Source: Neospora caninum Liverpool (Eukaryota; Apicomplexa; Conoidasida; Eucoccidiorida; Sarcocystidae). Taken from it: a DNA stretch of 64,000 nt. The translations under genes and the position numbers were made by a program. The DNA lies in NCBI RefSeq assembly GCF_000208865.1, contig NC_018395.1, positions 3,440,006-3,504,005 of the forward strand, given 5' to 3'. Below are positions 9,824 through 22,032 of the stretch, in pieces. The first letter of the stretch is position 1. The number at the start of each line of letters is the position of its first letter. Below the pieces are notes generated by a model. That model did no database searches and was not told the DNA's origin. It worked only from the letters and a program-made list of their open reading frames with translations.

Positions 9824-12355
9824 GTTGTAGGAACTCACAATCACACCCTCTTCGATGTAGATGACAGCAACGACTTGAGGAACCGGCCTCAGATGATCGC
9901 GGAAGCGAGGCTTGATTGAAGGATTTGGATATATTTTGGAGAGGAACGAAAAATGTACACGTGTGGAGGGTACCGGCGGTAAGAGGTGGTGGCCCGCGGA
10001 ATGGGTCCTGATTTTGGTCCGACTGAGCAGATCGTTTCACTTCTTAAGAAACACCCAAATGTGGATTCCAATGATGAAGAAAACCTGCGACATATGTGCA
10101 TTTCCAACTCTTCGGTGTTCCCTGCATGCCATCGTCGTGGTTCTCATCGCCCCCTCCCCTCGCGTGCTGCGGGTCATCTACCCCTCAAGACGAACCGGGT
10201 GTGCAGCCGGAAAAAACCGAGCATTCCTTAGGGGGGTTAATTCCACGTTGCAGCGCCATCTCTTCGCCTCTGTCTCCCGACTCTAGGCAAATCCCGTGAG
10301 GAACTGTTCAATCGACACTCGAAGATTTTCGAGGACAGCGTCTCCGAGAGGAATCGCCTGCTACCCTGTTTAGTATTTGGGGTCACACTGGGTCATGTCT
10401 TGAGAGTCGTCCAGTAGTGCGGAAATCAGACGGAAAGGACCCATTACGTGACGCATGGTGGCGTTTCTACCCGTCTTTCTGTTAAGGAGCGGGTCCTGGA
10501 CACACACTTGGCACTGAAAGGTAGTTTATCGTTTGGCGTATGCCGTCCTCCTGGACAACAAGATTCCCTGGTAGTGCGACGGGTGTTGTCGCTGGGTGCT
10601 GCATACCGTTGGCAGTCTTCATCGCAGTGGAGTTCAGCTTGGTAAGGACAGCGATTGACGGAGAAACACGTTGCCGATCAAAGCATTAGGGGAACCGGGG
10701 AGGCGGCTGTCTTTTCAGGTATGATGAAGTGTTCTTCCACATAACGGCGAACTGCGGTCGAAGGCTTACAGAAGCCGTCTGGCCTCCGTTTTGTTCTCGT
10801 CTACCCATCTCTATGTCCTTGTTCGTCAATACACGAGGATGAGCTACATACTACTCGACAGGATGCTGCTGATGCGCGTAAAGATTAGTGTGCAACCTTG
10901 TGAGGATATAGTGTCAGCTGAGACACATGCCTTCTTGCTACCATATAAACACGGGTGTTGCTGAGTTAGCTTCTGTACTTGACCTAAGGACGTTTTGAGC
11001 ATTCCACTTCAAAATACAAGTGAGCAGGATACACATCACGCCTTACGGGTCCCTCTCACTTTGTACATGTGTACACGACCGAGGGGAGGGGACACAGCTG
11101 CGCTGTACAGAATATGTTGCAGTAGTAAGTGCAAATCCAGTACATTCTTCTTTCATTTTTCTCTTATTTCGTTTTTCTCTCATGTCTATCGCTGTCGGTG
11201 GCTATGCTTACTGGCGAGCGGACGCAACGCGTGTGCGCTTTACGACGTTGGTTTCTGGCAAATCCCTTGACATGCAAAAGAGGGCGCTTTTACGAAGCGG
11301 GGAAAGGAGGTTTCTGCGATGGAATCGAAAATCATCTTGGTCTGTCTCGCCTGTCTTCCTTCATTGAGTCATTACTTGGTGGCTGTTTCTTCCTGCAATC
11401 ACTTGCCACGATCCGACTCCTCTTCTGACGTTGTCCCCGTGCCATTTTCCAGTTAGAAGAAAAATGTAATTTTTTCTCTCATATTGATTCTCAGATTCTA
11501 TTTGGGGTTTCGTGTTCGAGACTCTGCTTGTCAGGCCTTCTGTTCCCCTGCCGTTTCTCCCCATGCTTCTCGTGTTTACCCAACAGTTTCCGATTCCCTC
11601 ATGTATGTAAGTACATCTATCTATGTATGCACGGCTGCTTGGTTTAAATGCTCCTAGATGTGCACTTGTACTGTATATGTCCTCTCTTTTTTCTATGCTG
11701 GTTGTGAACGCATCTCAGTTCTACCCGACTCTTGCAACTGCGGTAGCCTCCACGCACGCACACGCTAATCAAATCAGTAGGCATCGAGATGACGAAGCCG
11801 GTAGCGCGACGCTTTGAAAGTTACAGCTGATAATTGGATGATCCATCGCACCTAAATAGTCACGAGTGCGTTCGTCACATTCTGTCTTGGTCACAGGTTG
11901 CTTCTCTAGCCCCTAAGCTTCTTTGTATCTGTTTTGGTAGGAGAGAGCAGACACAGCTGAACTTAGCCTGCATTCTTCTTTTTTGTGTCCGTCCAGATGT
12001 CCTCCACAGCCGCTGCTTGGAGTAGACAAGCTTGAAAAAAGTGGAAAAGATATAGCCTTTAAAAACTGGACGTGGAGGGATTTCTGGAACTGCATCGTGT
12101 ACTCCTGTTCGGTTTCTCTCTCTTGCGTTTGCGTTTTTTAAAGTTCTCTTTAGACACGTGGTAGCAGAGTCGCTATCCTGCCGATTAGACGGAACAACAG
12201 GTGTAAGTGTGAAAGAATTTTGTCAGTTGTCATCAGGCGGTGTGAACATCTTCAGCACACAAGCCAGTGTAACTCCTCTGTTCTACAGATATACCGGCGG
12301 GAAAGACAGGGTGAGAGGAAGTTCTTTATGTAGAACCCTTTGTGGGCCGACGAAG
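9824..12355. other. Spacer SRS-3/SRS-4: class A 5' flank and spacer type C
   Basis: About 9,905-10,310 is the class A block of SRS-3, almost identical to 22,115-22,520 upstream of SRS-6. About 10,440-11,400 belongs to spacer type C, with relatives at about 30,250-30,600, 34,400-35,350, 41,200-42,150 and 47,900-48,600. About 12,165-12,350 is the conserved 3'-flank block of SRS-4. No gene is supported. Confidence 0.6.
10123..10129. promoter_or_regulatory. TGCATGC motif upstream of SRS-3
   Basis: The same heptamer as at SRS-1, about 300 bp upstream of the SRS-3 ATG and inside the class A block. Confidence 0.5.
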
Positions 12356-13519
12356 TCAAGAAAATAACTCACTGCAGCAGAGGTAAGGAGAAAATCCCGC
12401 CAATGATAGCAACAGAACGGCCATGCCACTAGTCAAGGCCCCAGATGATGCTGCAGATGCCACAATCGTCACATCAACGCTGCACACGGTCGACTTCGCT
12501 TCGTCTTCTTTCTCACTTCCGTGTCTGTTCTTCTCAGTTTCACCGGCTGTCTTCTTCTGGCAGCCAACTGTAATTTTCTGTTCCTCCGCCGGGAACTGCC
12601 CATCTGGAATCGTGAACTTGTACTCATTGCTGTTTGCTGTTGTGGTCCACCAGGTCGTTTCGAAATTCGGGAAAATGCCGTCGTACGCTCCAGTGCAGGA
12701 CTCGGATGCTTCCGTCCCGGTTTCACTCACGCAGTACTCCTCTTTGTAATTTGTCGGGAGAACGTCTCCCTTGTCGCCACACACAAGAGTGAAGCTGTTC
12801 TTCTCCGGAGTCAGGGTGACTGTTTGGTGTGTTGGATTGCTATTCTTTCCGTACGCACATTTGACGATGTGATCTTCCGTCGCACTTGCTCTCGCTTCCA
12901 GCGTCACCGTCACCGTCATTTTGTCATTCGCCTTGGTGTCATCTACGCAACCGACAACGAACTTTTGGTCCACAAAAGGAAAATTTTCAGGAGGGATCGT
13001 TAGCTTTTTTTTGGTGCACGGAACTTCACCAACGTCTTCACATGACTGCCAGGATACGGCTGTTGAGGAACCACTGAGAAGGGTGTTGATATTAATAGGT
13101 TTTGTGGTGCTGGTTCGTGCGTCTCCATTTTTGCAATCCTTCAGGCTGGTTGTGGTAGAAGGGCAGACCTCATTGGTACCCAGCTCTTCGGGAGCACATT
13201 TCAGGTCAGATTGGCTGCAGCCGATTTCAAGAACGTTTTTCTCTTTAGAAAGGGTTGCTGTCAGTGGCGTGTTAGAGCCGGGGCTTCGCTCGCAAGTGCA
13301 CCTGGTCACAGGCCCTGTACTCACACATCTTGGGTCGGTTGCTCCGTCAGCCAGAACCCGGAAGCACCCGGAAAACGATAGAGTGTATAACAGCAGGAAC
13401 GTGCTAACACACACTAGGAACGTTCGTAGTCTCATTCGCTCTCCGAGTCCCCGGGGAATCCGGGACACTCTGGAGGGGACCTCGGAACCCGCGCAGTTAA
13501 CGAGAAAAGAAAGCGCCAT
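12356..13519 (-). CDS. SRS-4: SRS surface antigen with frameshifted GPI tail
   Basis: Open for 387 aa from ATG 13519 (MALSF). The signal segment is divergent (MRLRTFLVCV), and D1 begins after LADGATDPRC. D1 and D2 cysteines are all present. The last residues differ from every other copy: a T-run just before the usual end is one base shorter, so the frame misses the normal TAG and runs on to end CCSELFS. The tail is still mostly hydrophobic but gains a Glu and two Cys, so GPI attachment may be weakened. The 5' flank is class B. Whether this is an early pseudogene or a tolerated change cannot be decided here. Confidence 0.85.
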   Translation of the reverse strand: MALSFLVNCAGSEVPSRVSRIPRGLGERMRLRTFLVCVSTFLLLYTLSFSGCFRVLADGATDPRCVSTGPVTRCTCERSPGSNTPLTATLSKEKNVLEIGCSQSDLKCAPEELGTNEVCPSTTTSLKDCKNGDARTSTTKPININTLLSGSSTAVSWQSCEDVGEVPCTKKKLTIPPENFPFVDQKFVVGCVDDTKANDKMTVTVTLEARASATEDHIVKCAYGKNSNPTHQTVTLTPEKNSFTLVCGDKGDVLPTNYKEEYCVSETGTEASESCTGAYDGIFPNFETTWWTTTANSNEYKFTIPDGQFPAEEQKITVGCQKKTAGETEKNRHGSEKEDEAKSTVCSVDVTIVASAASSGALTSGMAVLLLSLAGFSPYLCCSELFS

Positions 13520-14210
13520 GTTGAAGGGGTAATCACTGCCACACCTTCTACAATGCAGATAACAGCAGCGGCTCTCGAAGCAACTAATAAACCAAGATAC
13601 AAAAGAAACTTGATTCAAGGTTTCCGGTGTTCACGAGAGCAACGCGAAGACTAAAAAGGTAAAGAAAGCCGTTGGTAAGAGGTACTAGCCCCCAGAATGA
13701 GCCTCCCTTGAGGTCTGAAGAGTCAGGTCACCGCACTGCAGAAGACACCCAGAACGTTGGTTCTGCGGAAGAAAAACGACGACGTCTGCTTTTAATCTTC
13801 TGACCTTTTTTAACCCACCGTCGGCCTCTCCCTCGGGACCTGCACTCGTGCGAGCTATGGGGCTGTCATACCTCCCCCCCCCCCCCCCCGACCCTCCTGC
13901 AAGACATGCGATTACCCAGCCGGGAGCGGCGGGCCCCGCCATCGCGTTCTTCGAGTCACTTTTCCTGAAGCGCCGAGCCGCGGTGGCTACGTACCGCAGC
14001 TACGCCGGCGATGGGAAGGAATCCTTGATCGATACTCGAAGGACATGTCGGACAGGCTCTGAAGGGAATCCGCTTTTTACCTTGTATTTGTCGCCGTGAC
14101 TTAACTTCTTCGGAGGCAACATGAGAGAGGGTCTAGGACGGCTAGGAACAGTGTTGTCGCGCGTGCTGAGACTATTCAACTTTCGGTTGCCCTGTGATTT
14201 GTCAAGGAAT
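13520..14210 (-). promoter_or_regulatory. Class B upstream block of SRS-4
   Basis: Closely similar to the flanks of SRS-2 and SRS-7, including the motif string CTCGAAGCAACTAAT on the plus strand near 13,578. The regulatory role is inferred from conservation only. Confidence 0.45.
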
Positions 14211-15968
14211 TCTTGCAGCATTTCCTTACATGTGGTGCATCCAGAGTGCACTTGCCTTGGTAGACTGCAATGGGGCGACGGGTTTGGCCGCCGAGCGGGG
14301 ATGTGGAGACAGAGCGTTGACGAGTGATTGGAGTTTGTCCGCTTGTCGGGCACCTTACTACAAGACAAGGAGTCAGTGAGCTGTGAAGGGTGGTATTGCT
14401 CGATGTTGGAGCCTAGCCTTTGGCAGTCATCACTGCAGCGCAGGTTCTCTCGACAGGGAGATCGAAATGGGGCATACTTCGGATGAGTCGTTTCAAGAAA
14501 ATGGGGGGGTGTGTAGCCTTTGCAGCCCGAATGAGGGTGCTTTTCAAGAAGAGAGCGCGCTCTGGACGACGGCGTACTCGAACCCGCTGGCCTCAGGTCT
14601 TTGTCGACGATTCCTCTCTACTGTCCGTCTTTTCTATTCGCCGGCGCGCAATCTACAGCTGCGCAGTCCTCGGCCTGAAACTGTTTGCCTAATGGAATGT
14701 AAAACCTTTTAAGAGTACTTTGTCACGTCACCTAGGACACATGCGCCTGGCGATACCTTTCTTGACGTGGTGGATGGTGAATTGCAGTTCGCGCTTGACG
14801 TGAGGCCAGATATCGGTGGCAGTTCCTCTCGCTTCCTGGCGAGGAGGAACGTATGTGTGCTCGCCTTTTGACCGCGGTGTCTGACGAGTTCTTTCGGGCT
14901 CCAGCGAGGACGGGGGCCGGAAGCTGCGGGAGGATGTTTCTGCGATGAGTCGAAAGTTCTCTGCGTCTTTCTTCCCTCCAACCCATTGGTGTGTCAGTTC
15001 TTGGTTTTGGCTCCCTGTTCTGGTCCATCGGCACCGGACGTCTCTTTTTACGCCATCGTCGTATTCTTGTTCACCTGGAAGAAAACGATGGCTTCTCATA
15101 TCGTTGCCACAATTCAAGTTGTTCTCTTGTGTTCCGAAGCTCTGCTTGCAAATTTCGTTCCTTTCTGACTTTCTCACCCCACGACGTTTAGGGTCACTCT
15201 CGTCTATATATACATATATTTGTACGCTCGCGACGTCAGTGTTTTCTTTTTGTTATATGCTCGTGGATGTTCACGTGTATTGGTACTGTATGTTTCCTCA
15301 TTCTTCTTTGCTGCTTGTGAACGCAGCACAGCTGTACCCTGGCCTCAGAACGACAAAAGGGTCAACACACGAACAGGTGTCGACGTCAGGAAAAAACCGG
15401 CTGGGCGCTTTCAAAGTTACAGCGCGTGACACCGGATGCTTGATACTGCCCCACTGGTCACGAGTGTGTCACTTTCTGTCTATTGCGAGCTTGTTTATCT
15501 ACCTTCTCTGTTTCTTGCATCCGTTTTGCTTGGAAAGAAAAGGTTCGACTGACGTTCGCCTGTTCTTTTGGTTTTAGTATTTTCTGGTCAAATGTCCGCC
15601 CCATTGTGAGCTTTCAGGCGCCGAGTTCGGAACAGCTGTGGGTTCATAGCCTCATGCAACTAGACGCGGAGAGATCTCTGGAAGTACATAGTTGTGCTGC
15701 TGTTCGGTTTCTTTCTCTTCCCTTTTCGTTTTACAAGTTTTCTTGGAGAGACGTCGTAGAAGAGTCGCTGTCCTGCCGACTAGACGAAACAGCAAATGTA
15801 AGTCTAAAAGAAATTTTGTCAGTTGTCGCCAGGCAGTGTGGCTGCTTCCATCCCACAAGCCAGTGTAACTCCTCTTGTCTAAAAACATACAGGCGGGAAA
15901 GATAACGTCAGGGAAGCTGCTTAGCGGAGAACCATTCGTGTGATGTTGGGTGTTGTGAAAATAACTCA
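13520..15968. other. Spacer SRS-4/SRS-5: repeat R1 copy 2
   Basis: Second copy of the R1 spacer, offset about 7,244-7,250 bp from 6,269-8,690. It contains the class B flank of SRS-4 (about 13,520-14,210), the C-run near 13,874-13,889 and the conserved 3'-flank block of SRS-5 (about 15,760-15,955). No gene is supported. Confidence 0.6.
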
Positions 15969-17103
15969 CTACAGTAGAGGTGTGGAGAAAAATGCTGCCA
16001 ACGACAACAACGTAACAGCCAGGCCTGTCGTCAACGCTGCAGATGAGGCTGCAGATGCCAGAATCGTCACGTCAACACTGCACACACTCGAATCCTTTTC
16101 ACCGACTTCCTTCGGCTGCGTTCCGGGATCCAGGGTTGTCTTCTGGCAGCCAACCGTAATCTTCTGTTCCTCTGCCGGAAACTGTCCATCTTGAATCGTG
16201 AACTTGAACTTGTCGGTGTTCGTGGTTTTCGTCCACCAGGTCGTTTCGTAATTCGAGAAAATGCCTCCGTACGCTCCCGTGCACTCGACACCAGCGTCGT
16301 TCCCATCTTCCGTGAGGCAGTAGGTTGTTTCGTAGGTTGTCGGCAGAACTTCTCCCTCGTTACCCCACACCAGGGAGAAGCTGTTCTTCTCCGGAGTCAG
16401 CGTGACGGTTTGGTGTGCTTTACTGCTATTCAATCCGTATAGGCGCATGTGGCAATCTGTTCTTCCGTCCCGCTTGCTCTCGCTTGAAGAGACACCGTCA
16501 TTTTCATCTTGTTTGTCCTGTTGCTGTTATCTGTGCAACCGACAACAAATGATTTGTCAACAAAGGGGAGATTTTCAGGGGGGAACGTCAGGTTCTAAGA
16601 GGCACAATCGGCGATAGCGCCCTCTACTTTTTCCCAGGATACCTTTGTAGGACCCGTGAGAAGTAAATTGACATCTACCGGCGCAGGGGCGCCCTTGGTC
16701 TGCACTGTTTCGCAATCCGTGAGTGTTGTCGTGGTAGGAGGACAGACTTTGCTGCCCTTTAGGTCATTAGGCGCGCATTTTAGCTTCTCACTTTTGCAAC
16801 AGATCTGCAAACTGTTCTGTTCCTCTGAGACGACTACCGTAACATCAGTATTTTGCGCGTTCTGGTCTTTGCAAGTGCACTTAATTACTGCATTATCAAT
16901 GACACGGCTTGGCTCAGTCGGTGACAGTTGCTCACCCAGGTCTTCACAGGAACACGGCAAAAGATATAGTTCAATAGCAGGAGCATGCTCACGTACAGGA
17001 CCAAGACCGTTAGTCTCATTCGTACCCTAAGCCCCGGGGGAAATCGCGACCCTGTGCAAAAGGCCACGGATCTCGGGCAGCGCGTAAGAGCAGAAACCTC
17101 CAT
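15969..17103 (-). pseudogene. SRS-5: decayed SRS gene (two frameshifts, stop, lost Cys)
   Basis: A full-length SRS gene spread over three reading frames. The ATG at 17103 and a signal segment are in one frame. D1 continues in a second frame after a one-base shift near 16,955-16,985. A TAG at 16595-16597 replaces the first Lys of the usual TKKL motif (one base from AAG). A two-base TA insertion near 16,437-16,442 moves D2 into the third frame. A further codon at 16365-16367 reads Trp where D2 has an invariant Cys. D1 resembles SRS-10 (GPTKVSW, VNLLLTG) rather than the rest, while D2 is of the GNEGEVLPTTY type. The 3' flank is the ordinary R1 type. Lesions on this scale make a functional product very unlikely. 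Confidence 0.88.
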
Positions 17104-19556
17104 GTTGTAAGCATACCCAATCATCTCACACCTTCCACGATGGACATATTAATCCGTCAACCTCGAAAACAACGACAACACTACGTGCACAGTGACTAAT
17201 AAAAAGGATTCAAGCATTCCTCGAGGGACGAACCGCGGTAGCATGGATTCCGTGGGGGAGGGGGACGTGTCTTCAGATCGGGACCCGTTTCAGGTCCATT
17301 CATCCGGGTTTGTTCCGTCCATAAAACAGAGACTGCTGACTCTTAAAAAGAGAAGCAGGCAATTGTGTCGCCATCACATCTATATACCTTTTAGCAGACC
17401 TGGCTCTGCTTCTCATTGTTACGGTTTCTGGAGCGGGTGGTTTCGCCCTCGTCACCACAAGATAACCGACGACCACACTGCCCGAAACGCTGCACCCCAA
17501 GGTCCAACTATCCGAAGCGCTCTCGTTGTTGGGCCGGCGTGCAGCTGCAAGGTGCATTCCTTCGGTGGCTGGCCAGAAAGCAGAACGATTTATACACGTG
17601 CGTTGCGGAAAACTCACAATACTTCTGAGATCGGCTCGGCGATCCGTCAGCTTGTGTTTGGAGGGCGGGATCGATGTGTGCTTCGTCTCCGGAGACGAGT
17701 ACACCGGAAGACTCCGATAGTGGGGTGACCGAGTCACTGGCGTGTGCTGACTTCCGTGTTCAACCTTCGTTGGCTGTAATGCCCTGATCGAAATGCTCAT
17801 ATGCTTCTGGTCCATGACCCACATCCCGGGAAAAGGCGCCTGTGATGACAGCCTGATGACATCCACTCACAGTCACGGCTGGAGGGAGGAGGCAGGCATG
17901 GACCTGGGGTTGAGAGTTTGTTCTGTTTCCTGTGTTCTGCAGCATACAGACGGGTTTGTCCAGCCTGTTTGAGGTGCCGTTACCCTGCATGGGGGCTCTT
18001 CGAACAAAAGCTTACACGACCGTGTGGGTCTGCTGTTGCCGATACCACTATGTGTGGCTGTTTCGCGACAGACAACCGTGAGGTAGCCACTATTCCGGTT
18101 GCACTCGTACGCCTCAACGGATATGCATGATGTTAAGAATGTGTTGTCAGATGCGACTCGCATTGTGCCTCTGCTCTCTTCAACCGTATGATGGTGAGTC
18201 GCAGCGAGGACTACCACTTCGGCTATTATTGATTATCCATGTTGAAGAAGTACGCTGGAATGACCCATGCAAATCCTTGTGGTTTCTATCCCTGCGTCTG
18301 TATCGGGGACTCGGACAACCGCGCGAAGCCGCATTGTGAAGAAGCGACTGCAGTTTTTCCAACTCTACTGCCATCTTCGGCTTCACCATAGGTGGATCGT
18401 CCACACTCAGTTGCCATTGATTCCTGCAGACGAGTCATGTACGTGTTCTCTGGTAGTACCAGAGTGTCATTTACCTCCATTCGGCAAACAAAAATGGGTC
18501 TGTACTCGGAAAAGCAGTCCTCTACGATTAGTTCCAGACCCTTCTTAGCCTTCCTCTTACCCTTCCGCTCTTCATCATGTGGTTTCTATCATCCTCACAA
18601 TGTCGGGCGTTGTTTCGTTTCGACACTGCTCCGTACTTCGTCTATCCCCTCTGTTTCACATGGAAGGAAAGTGTTTCCTCTCATCTCTCTTCTCCCTTTC
18701 TTCCTCTTCCAGGTCGCCGTTCCTGTCTATGCGTCTGCCCCGAACTTCTCTCCTCTGTCCTTCTCGTTCTCTTAATGCTCCTCATGTTCACTCTGTAAAC
18801 CCTTTCCCCTTCCTCTTTTGTATTGCTTTAGCTGCACCCCACACCACGTACACACATATATTTACACCTTCATATATAATCGAGCATGTGTATTTCTGTC
18901 CGTCAATTTGCTCTGCATCCTTGCTTACTTATACCTGAAGAGGTATCCTTTTTTCAGTTTTTGCTGCGGCAGGTTATAAACATATCTCAGGTTTTCCGTC
19001 GCTCTCGCACACCGACGGCTACCCCAAAGCAACTGCCTTCTCAAATCGTGAGGCGGCGAAGTCGAGAAGTGGCTGCTTTGTTCGAAAGCTACACCTGCCA
19101 CAATTGGATGTTTCATACCGCCCAAATGGTCAGATCTATTGCCGTTATTTCACCAAATCTTCTTGGTTTATTTGCACGTTTCGGCGTGTTGCCGTGTCTG
19201 TTTTCGCGAGCCAAGCGTGAGAACTACCTACTCCATTTCCCCTCCCACTTTCATCGCGCTACCAATTCTGTACCAGTTTCTGAGGTGAATTTGGGACGGA
19301 ACCACCTGCATAGAATCAACAAGAAAGAGAGTTCCCATGTCGGCTACTTCCTTTGTTTCTCAATCTTCACTTTTTGTTTGTTTTCTCCTCAGGCTTGGTT
19401 CACAGCCACGCCGGAAAAGAGTCATCATATTGTCAAGCAGACGAAGCACTTTGTGAAGGCCTCGACTCAAAGTTGAAGAAGGATACAGACGGAAAGTAAA
19501 TGAGTTAGGCAAGCATCAGATGCATACGCATAGCTGCATATGTGCATACACAAGTG

Positions 19557-19599
<43 letters not shown>

Positions 19600-20901
19600 A
19601 CGGACGTGATGATTTGCGTCCACATACATATACACGTGGCTCTAGTGTACAGATGGGCCTGTTAATGCCTTGAATTGCAATGTAGGCGGCTGTGGAGAGA
19701 TATTGGCACGCTTACATGCACATACTCACATGAGAAGAATGACAACGGGAAAAATGTGACTTTTTTTCGTGACCGAATCTCGGATATGCCTCTGCGTACG
19801 AAGTCCTACAGCTAACCGCACTGTGGTGAAAACAGTTGCATACCCTACAGTTTCTTACTCTCGGATTCTCCGATTCCTCTACTTTCACTTCCCAGCGTGC
19901 TTTTCGGTTTCAGGCACCCTGTTCAGCAACGATATATTTCGCCTTCGTGTTTTTGGAACACCAGAGGTTCCCATCTACGGTAAATTCTAATTCCATCCCT
20001 GCGTCACCTTCAGAGATGATGCGCTGTTGGGGACCTGCTGGCCCCAGTATATCGCTGCGATCGACAAGTGACACGTGGTTACGGTGAGAACGCAGCCAAC
20101 AGGAAAAGAGACCCCGCAACAGGATTAAGCAAAAGGGCAGAGCAGTGTGGAGAAGCTCGGCAGACGAGTGCAAGCAGCCGCCGGGAACGAACAACACAAC
20201 CACAACCAGTATTTTCTTCAGGCTCCGGGCTTTCGACTTTTTTGAAGATTCAAAGTGCCTTGTTCTTCAGAAATAGATGAAATTCCAGCCGGAAAAAAAC
20301 GCATTTCTTAGCGTCACGCCTGCACTGACAATCTGGCTCTTTGTCACTCGTGTCTCTCCGGAATCCACGAGACTCCGAAGAACTCGTATTCATACACTGC
20401 GATCGGAAAGACCCTGGCAACCAACGCATGGAGAAAACCTTCGTGAGGACGAAGGTATCGGTGAAGTTGTCGAAACCCAAACCAGAAGCTGCCACTATTA
20501 CATCGCCTATTCACCAATACCTCTCCTGAAAAGAAAAGACTGGTTATCTCTAGAACGGGGTTCTCACGAGGTAGGCACCTAGAGAGTCGCCGACACTCTT
20601 TTGCTTGGCCACTAGAGATGACAGCGATGACCTGGGTATCACCGATCACACTAAAGGCAACTTTTTAGGAGATCACTAAACAAGCATCCGGATCCTTGCG
20701 AGACAGCATATGCAGCTTCCAGGGCACAAATCCCAGAAGCTTATTTGCTCTCTGATGTAGGTGGACACCGTCAGAAAGGAGCGGCGGTCTACATCCGGCC
20801 TGAAAGTACCGTTACGCTTCTGCTACGGTGTTGCGATCCTCAACGTTTTCACAGGATAACTATCATGGTCCATCGAACACTACTCAAAATAAACTCACTT
20901 A
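17104..20901. other. Long spacer SRS-5/SRS-6: partly unique sequence, then repeat R3
   Basis: About 17,104-18,800 looks mostly unlike the other spacers of the array. About 18,850-19,480 carries weak similarity to spacer segments elsewhere, such as the GAAAGCTACA block near 19,080. Near 19,559-19,600 is a pure TA run. From about 19,800 the sequence is the R3 repeat shared with about 200-1,301. The 178-codon plus-strand ORF at 17192-17728 has no recognisable feature and I do not call it a gene. Confidence 0.5.
19559..19600. repeat. (TA)n microsatellite
   Basis: About 36 bp of uninterrupted TA followed by TGTATA. It is the longest simple repeat within the SRS array. Confidence 0.9.
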
Positions 20902-22032
20902 CTACAAAAGAGATGAGGAGACAATAACCGTGAAAGAAAGCCACACAACAGCCATCCCACTTGTCAATTTCACGGGTGAAGCGGCCGATCCCACAATCGT
21001 CACATCAACGCTACACACACTCGAATCCTTTTCATCGGTTTTCGTGCTCTGCTTTCCGGGCTCAGCGGACGTCGTTCTCTGACAGCCAACCGTAATCTTC
21101 TGTTCCTCTGCCGGGAACTGCCCATCTGGAATCGTGAACTTGTACGCGTTGGCGTCTGACTCTGTCGTCCACCAGGTCGTTTCATAATTCGTGAAAATAC
21201 CTTCGTACGCCCCAGTGCAGGACTTGGATGCTTCCGTCCCGGTTTCACTCATGCAGTACTCCTCTTTGTAATTTGTCGGCAGAATGTCTCCCTGGTCGCC
21301 ACACGCCAGAGTGAAGCTGTTCTTCTCCGGAGTCAGTGTGACCGTTTGGTGGGCTTTATTGCTATTCACTCCGTAAGCACAATTGACAGTTTGGTCTTCC
21401 GTCTCACTCGGCCTCGCTTCCAGCGTCACTGTCACCTTCATTGTATCTGTTGTCTCTGCTTCGACGCAACCGACCATGAACTTTTGGTCGACAAAGGGAA
21501 AGTTTTCAGGAGGGATCGTCAGCTGCTTAGTGGTGCACGGTGGGACACCGTCAGCACAGGGCTGCCAGGATACGCTTGGTGAGGAACCACTGAGAAGCGT
21601 GTTGATGTTGAATGGCGCAGGGGGGCTATCTTGCTTTTCATTTTTGCAATCCTTTAGGCTGGGTGTAGTTGAAGGGCAGACCTCGTTGCTCTCCAGGCCA
21701 TCGGGAGCGCATTTCAGCTGATCTTTTTTGCAAGCAATTTCAAGGACGTTTTTCTCTTGAGACAGGGTTGCTGTGAGATCCTTGTTAGTCACCTCCTTGC
21801 TTGTGCAAGTGCACTTGGTCACAGCCCCGGCAATCACACAGGCTGGGTCCGTTGGTTCGTCAGCCAAGGCTCGGACGCATCCGGGACATGATGGAAAGTC
21901 TGACAATAGGAACATGCTCACAAAAACTAAAATCACTCGTAGTCCCATTCGGACTCCGAGTCCCCGGGAAACCTGCAACACCGAGCCGGAGACATCGGAA
22001 CCCGGGCGGTTCACGCGAGGAGACGGCGCCAT
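20902..22032 (-). CDS. SRS-6: SRS surface antigen, positional twin of SRS-1
   Basis: Intact, 376 aa, ATG at 22032 (MAPSPRV); an upstream stop closes the frame, which fixes this start. The D1 start (DPACVIAGAVTKCTC onward) matches SRS-2 and SRS-7. The D1 middle (APDGLESNEVC) matches SRS-1 and SRS-3. D2 is of the GDQGD type with six Cys. The GPI tail (WLSFTVIVSSSLL) resembles that of SRS-1. Both flanks match those of SRS-1 at a constant offset, so the two are products of one segmental duplication, although their D1 domains differ strongly. Confidence 0.92.
   Translation of the reverse strand: MAPSPRVNRPGSDVSGSVLQVSRGLGVRMGLRVILVFVSMFLLSDFPSCPGCVRALADEPTDPACVIAGAVTKCTCTSKEVTNKDLTATLSQEKNVLEIACKKDQLKCAPDGLESNEVCPSTTPSLKDCKNEKQDSPPAPFNINTLLSGSSPSVSWQPCADGVPPCTTKQLTIPPENFPFVDQKFMVGCVEAETTDTMKVTVTLEARPSETEDQTVNCAYGVNSNKAHQTVTLTPEKNSFTLACGDQGDILPTNYKEEYCMSETGTEASKSCTGAYEGIFTNYETTWWTTESDANAYKFTIPDGQFPAEEQKITVGCQRTTSAEPGKQSTKTDEKDSSVCSVDVTIVGSAASPVKLTSGMAVVWLSFTVIVSSSLL

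Noticed and set aside
17192..17728. 178-codon plus-strand ORF in the unique part of the SRS-5/SRS-6 spacer
   Set aside because: It overlaps an equally long ORF on the other strand, shows no recognisable motif and has no paralogue in the window.
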